A stretch of 64,000 bases of DNA, from assembly GCF_004345735.1 (NCBI RefSeq), contig NZ_SLXL01000003.1:1-64000 (forward strand). Reading direction: 5' to 3'. The stretch's first letter is position 1. Each line of letters opens with the position of its first letter. Below the pieces are notes generated by a model, which saw nothing but the letters and a program-made list of their open reading frames with translations, had not been told where the DNA came from and did no database searches. Made by a program: the position numbers and the translations under genes. Positions 61,773-64,000 of the stretch are shown in pieces. Source of the stretch: Rhodovulum adriaticum. GTDB lineage: Bacteria > Pseudomonadota > Alphaproteobacteria > Rhodobacterales > Rhodobacteraceae.

Positions 61773-64000
61773 CATTCCCTCCCCGAACTTGTTTCGTCCT
61801 GTGGCGGCACGCCCGGCCCGCCCAGGGTCAGCGGCAGCCGGATTTCTGCCAGCGCCCCGCGATGGGCGTCCGGCCCGAACGGTGCCGCATCGCGCAGATC
61901 CAGCGTGCCGCCATGTTCCTCGATGATCTTTTTGACGATCGGTAGGCCCAGCCCGGTGCCGCTGTCACGGGTCGTCACGTAAGGCTCGAACAGCCGCGCG
62001 CGATCCTCTGGCAGGCCGATCCCGTTATCGGCGATGGTGATGACGCCGAATTCGTCTTCTTGCCTCAGGCTGGTCCGAATTTCCGGCGCATACCCCTCGG
62101 GCGCCCCTTTTTCAACAAGGGTTTCCGTGGCTTCGCCAGCATTCTTCAGCAGGTTTGTCAGCGCCTGCGCAATCATCGTCGCGTCCAGTTCGGCGGGCAT
62201 CTCGCTGTCCGGCAGATCCTCGACGAACCGCACGCCCGGCTGTCCGCTTTCCTGCAAAAGCAGCGCATCGCGCAGCAGCGCGGTCAGGTCCGCCCGTTTG
62301 CGCTCTGGCTCGGGCATCCGGGCGAACTTGGAAAACTCGTCCACGATGCGGCGCAGGTCGTCGGTCTGGCGCATGATGCGATCGGTCAGGTTCGCGACCT
62401 TGTCGGCGTCCTCCCCCTCCAACCGCCGGGCAAAACTGCGCTGTATGCGCTCTGCCGACAGCTTGATCGGGGTCAGCGGGTTCTTGATTTCATGCGCGAT
62501 GCGGCGGGCCACGTCGCCCCAGGCGGCCATGCGCTGCGCGGTCACCAGATCCGTCACGTCATCGAAGGCCACGACATAGCCCTCCAGCCGCCCGTCCGAC
62601 CGGCGCCGCGTGGCCATCCGAACCAGCAGGTTTTCCATCTTGCCCCGGCGCACCAATCGGATCTCGCCTTGCGCCACCTCCCGAGGACCGCCGCGCAGCT
62701 TGTTGAAAAGCTGCAGAAATTCCGGCGCGGCCTGTTCCAGGGAAACGCCGTTGTCGCGCTTTCCATCCAATTCCAGCAGGGTCAGCGCAGAGCGGTTCAT
62801 GAACTCCACCCGGCCCTGGGCATCCAATCCCATGACGCCCGCCGTCACCGAGGACAGCACCGAGTCGAACAGCCGACGCCGCTGTTCGATCTGGCGGTTG
62901 GTTTCCAGCAGGGCCTCGCGCTGGCCCTTCAACTGCCGCGTCATCTGGTTGAACAGGCGTCCCAGCATCGCGATTTCGTCGTCTCCGACCTCTTCGCGCA
63001 CCTGCACGTCCAGATCGCCCGCGCCCACCTGTTGCGCCGCGCCCGCCAGCCGCCCCACCGGCCGCGACAGGCGTTCGGCGAACCACAACCCCAGCCAGAC
63101 CGCGGCCAGGATCAGAATGGCGGCGAACCCCAGATAAAGCAGGCCGAATTCGAACAGGACGCGGCCGCGCTCGCTTTCCAGCTGGTGGTAGAGGCGGACG
63201 GTTTCCTGGGTGTCGTCCAGCAGGTTCAGGATGTCCCCGTCCACCGTGCGGGAAATATAAAGGAAGCGGTCCACATAGGCGCCAAGCCGCAAGAGCGCGC
63301 GAAACTCGTTATTGTCCCAGTCCTCGATGATGACGGTTTCACCGTCGGCTGCGCGGGACAGATCCTCGGGGGGCGGACGCTCATAGTCGAACAGGTAAGA
63401 CCGTTCGCCCCGTGCCTGGATCTCGCCCGTGCCGTCGATGACATAGGCCTCTTTCAGGCCGCGCTGCACTCGGCTTTGGGCCTGTGTCAGCAATTGGCGC
63501 ACCTCGCCGTCGGACAGGAAAAACGTCGCCTGCCGCGCCACGTTCAGGTACCCGGCCAGCGATTCCGCATCCGTGGCCAGATCGCGGCGGTGTTCCTCTT
63601 CATACGCTTCGGCCGCCGCCAGCGAGGCGCCGACCACGTTGCGCACCCGGTCGGAAAACCAGCCCTCCAGCCCGATATTGATGGTCAACCCCGCAAAGAC
63701 CGCGACCAGAACCGTCGGGATCAGCGCGATCAGCGCAAAGACCCCGGTCAGCCGCAAGTGCAGACGCGAGCCCGCGGAATGGCGCCGTCTTGCCGCGATC
63801 ATCCGCGCGATGCGTTGAAACACCAGCGCGGCCACGACCAGCGCATAGACAAGATCGACCAGCAGAACCGCGCGCAGACCGGCCGAGGTCGCCCCCTGCC
63901 CCAGCGGCCCCAGCAACAGGAAGGTACCGATCGCCAGCACCGGACCCAGCACGACCACGCCCAGCGTCGCCGCGTTCTGCAGGCGCCGTGTCTTGCGCGC
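61772..64000 (-). CDS. ntrY: Nitrogen regulation sensor histidine kinase NtrY (truncated by window edge)
   Basis: NtrY is a membrane sensor kinase that phosphorylates NtrX. About 743 residues are visible and the reading frame is open to the window end, so the N-terminus lies outside; the in-frame GTG at 63956-63958 is internal. Seen in order are helices (LGPVLAIGTFLLLGPLG, VYALVVAALVF and later ones), a periplasmic region, a HAMP domain (LSRPVGRLAGAAQQVGAGDL), a PAS domain (VTAGVMGLDAQGRVEFMNRS), H-box RRIAHEIKNPLTPIKLSAERIQ, and the ATPase motifs DNGIGLPEDRARLFEPYVTT. The stop overlaps ntrX. Confidence 0.95.
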   Translation of the reverse strand, partial: ARKTRRLQNAATLGVVVLGPVLAIGTFLLLGPLGQGATSAGLRAVLLVDLVYALVVAALVFQRIARMIAARRRHSAGSRLHLRLTGVFALIALIPTVLVAVFAGLTINIGLEGWFSDRVRNVVGASLAAAEAYEEEHRRDLATDAESLAGYLNVARQATFFLSDGEVRQLLTQAQSRVQRGLKEAYVIDGTGEIQARGERSYLFDYERPPPEDLSRAADGETVIIEDWDNNEFRALLRLGAYVDRFLYISRTVDGDILNLLDDTQETVRLYHQLESERGRVLFEFGLLYLGFAAILILAAVWLGLWFAERLSRPVGRLAGAAQQVGAGDLDVQVREEVGDDEIAMLGRLFNQMTRQLKGQREALLETNRQIEQRRRLFDSVLSSVTAGVMGLDAQGRVEFMNRSALTLLELDGKRDNGVSLEQAAPEFLQLFNKLRGGPREVAQGEIRLVRRGKMENLLVRMATRRRSDGRLEGYVVAFDDVTDLVTAQRMAAWGDVARRIAHEIKNPLTPIKLSAERIQRSFARRLEGEDADKVANLTDRIMRQTDDLRRIVDEFSKFARMPEPERKRADLTALLRDALLLQESGQPGVRFVEDLPDSEMPAELDATMIAQALTNLLKNAGEATETLVEKGAPEGYAPEIRTSLRQEDEFGVITIADNGIGLPEDRARLFEPYVTTRDSGTGLGLPIVKKIIEEHGGTLDLRDAAPFGPDAHRGALAEIRLPLTLGGPGVPPQDETSSGRE

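Overview
The window is a contiguous piece of a GC-rich alphaproteobacterial chromosome, most likely from the order Rhodobacterales (Roseobacter/Rhodobacter group). The evidence is lineage-typical gene sets and orders: ntrY-ntrX-trkA-trkH-hfq-hflX, the DUF1476 zeta inhibitor of the F1-ATPase, an RNase E with a long acidic insertion in its S1 domain, LpxI instead of LpxH, a split corrinoid methionine synthase with DUF1638, and non-pyrrolysine MttB proteins. Genes are tightly packed, often with 1-4 base stop/start overlaps. I see no insertion sequence, prophage, CRISPR array or rRNA operon.

Layout. 0.4-9.7 kb: a CAT-anticodon tRNA, purine genes purM-purN, RNase D, a lipoprotein, sufE, then a minus-strand group (DUF1638 protein, 52-residue membrane protein, corrinoid protein, homocysteine methyltransferase) that looks like most of a multi-subunit methionine synthase, the zeta subunit, and purC-purS-purQ. 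9.7-12.8 kb: a DctB/DctD-type two-component pair. 13.2-19.8 kb: RNase E, a TusA-like protein, CcdA, and a coupled membrane hydrolase/cytochrome P450 pair. 20-23 kb: an orphan LuxR regulator and rpsB-tsf. 23-28 kb: DUF502 protein, LysE-family exporter, small secreted protein, 3-hydroxybutyrate dehydrogenase, K+ channel, ssb, M50 protease.

28.4-40.5 kb: a minus-strand envelope and housekeeping cluster, in transcription order pyrH, frr, uppS, cdsA, dxr, rseP, a 41-residue ORF, bamA, ompH/skp, fabZ, lpxA, lpxI, lpxB. It joins undecaprenyl diphosphate, phospholipid, isoprenoid and lipid A synthesis to outer membrane assembly. lpxD is not in it, and rpsB-tsf, usually next to pyrH, lies about 17 kb away.

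40.6-49.3 kb: miaA, an AraC regulator, an XRE-cupin regulator, an acyl-CoA ligase coupled to a DsbA-fold protein, an MFS transporter, rplM-rpsI, and the spermidine genes speD-speE. 49.4-55.7 kb is the most accessory part: a yjhX (topAI)-yjhP pair without the yjhQ antitoxin and with a structured leader, a beta-hydroxyacid dehydrogenase, and a penicillin-acylase-family hydrolase coupled to an MttB-family methyltransferase. 55.7-64 kb: hflX, hfq, trkH, trkA, ntrX and ntrY, with ntrY cut by the window edge.

The best candidates for under-described biology are the DUF1638/small membrane protein/corrinoid cluster, the yjhX-yjhP locus with its leader, the acylase-MttB pair, and the hydrolase-P450 pair.
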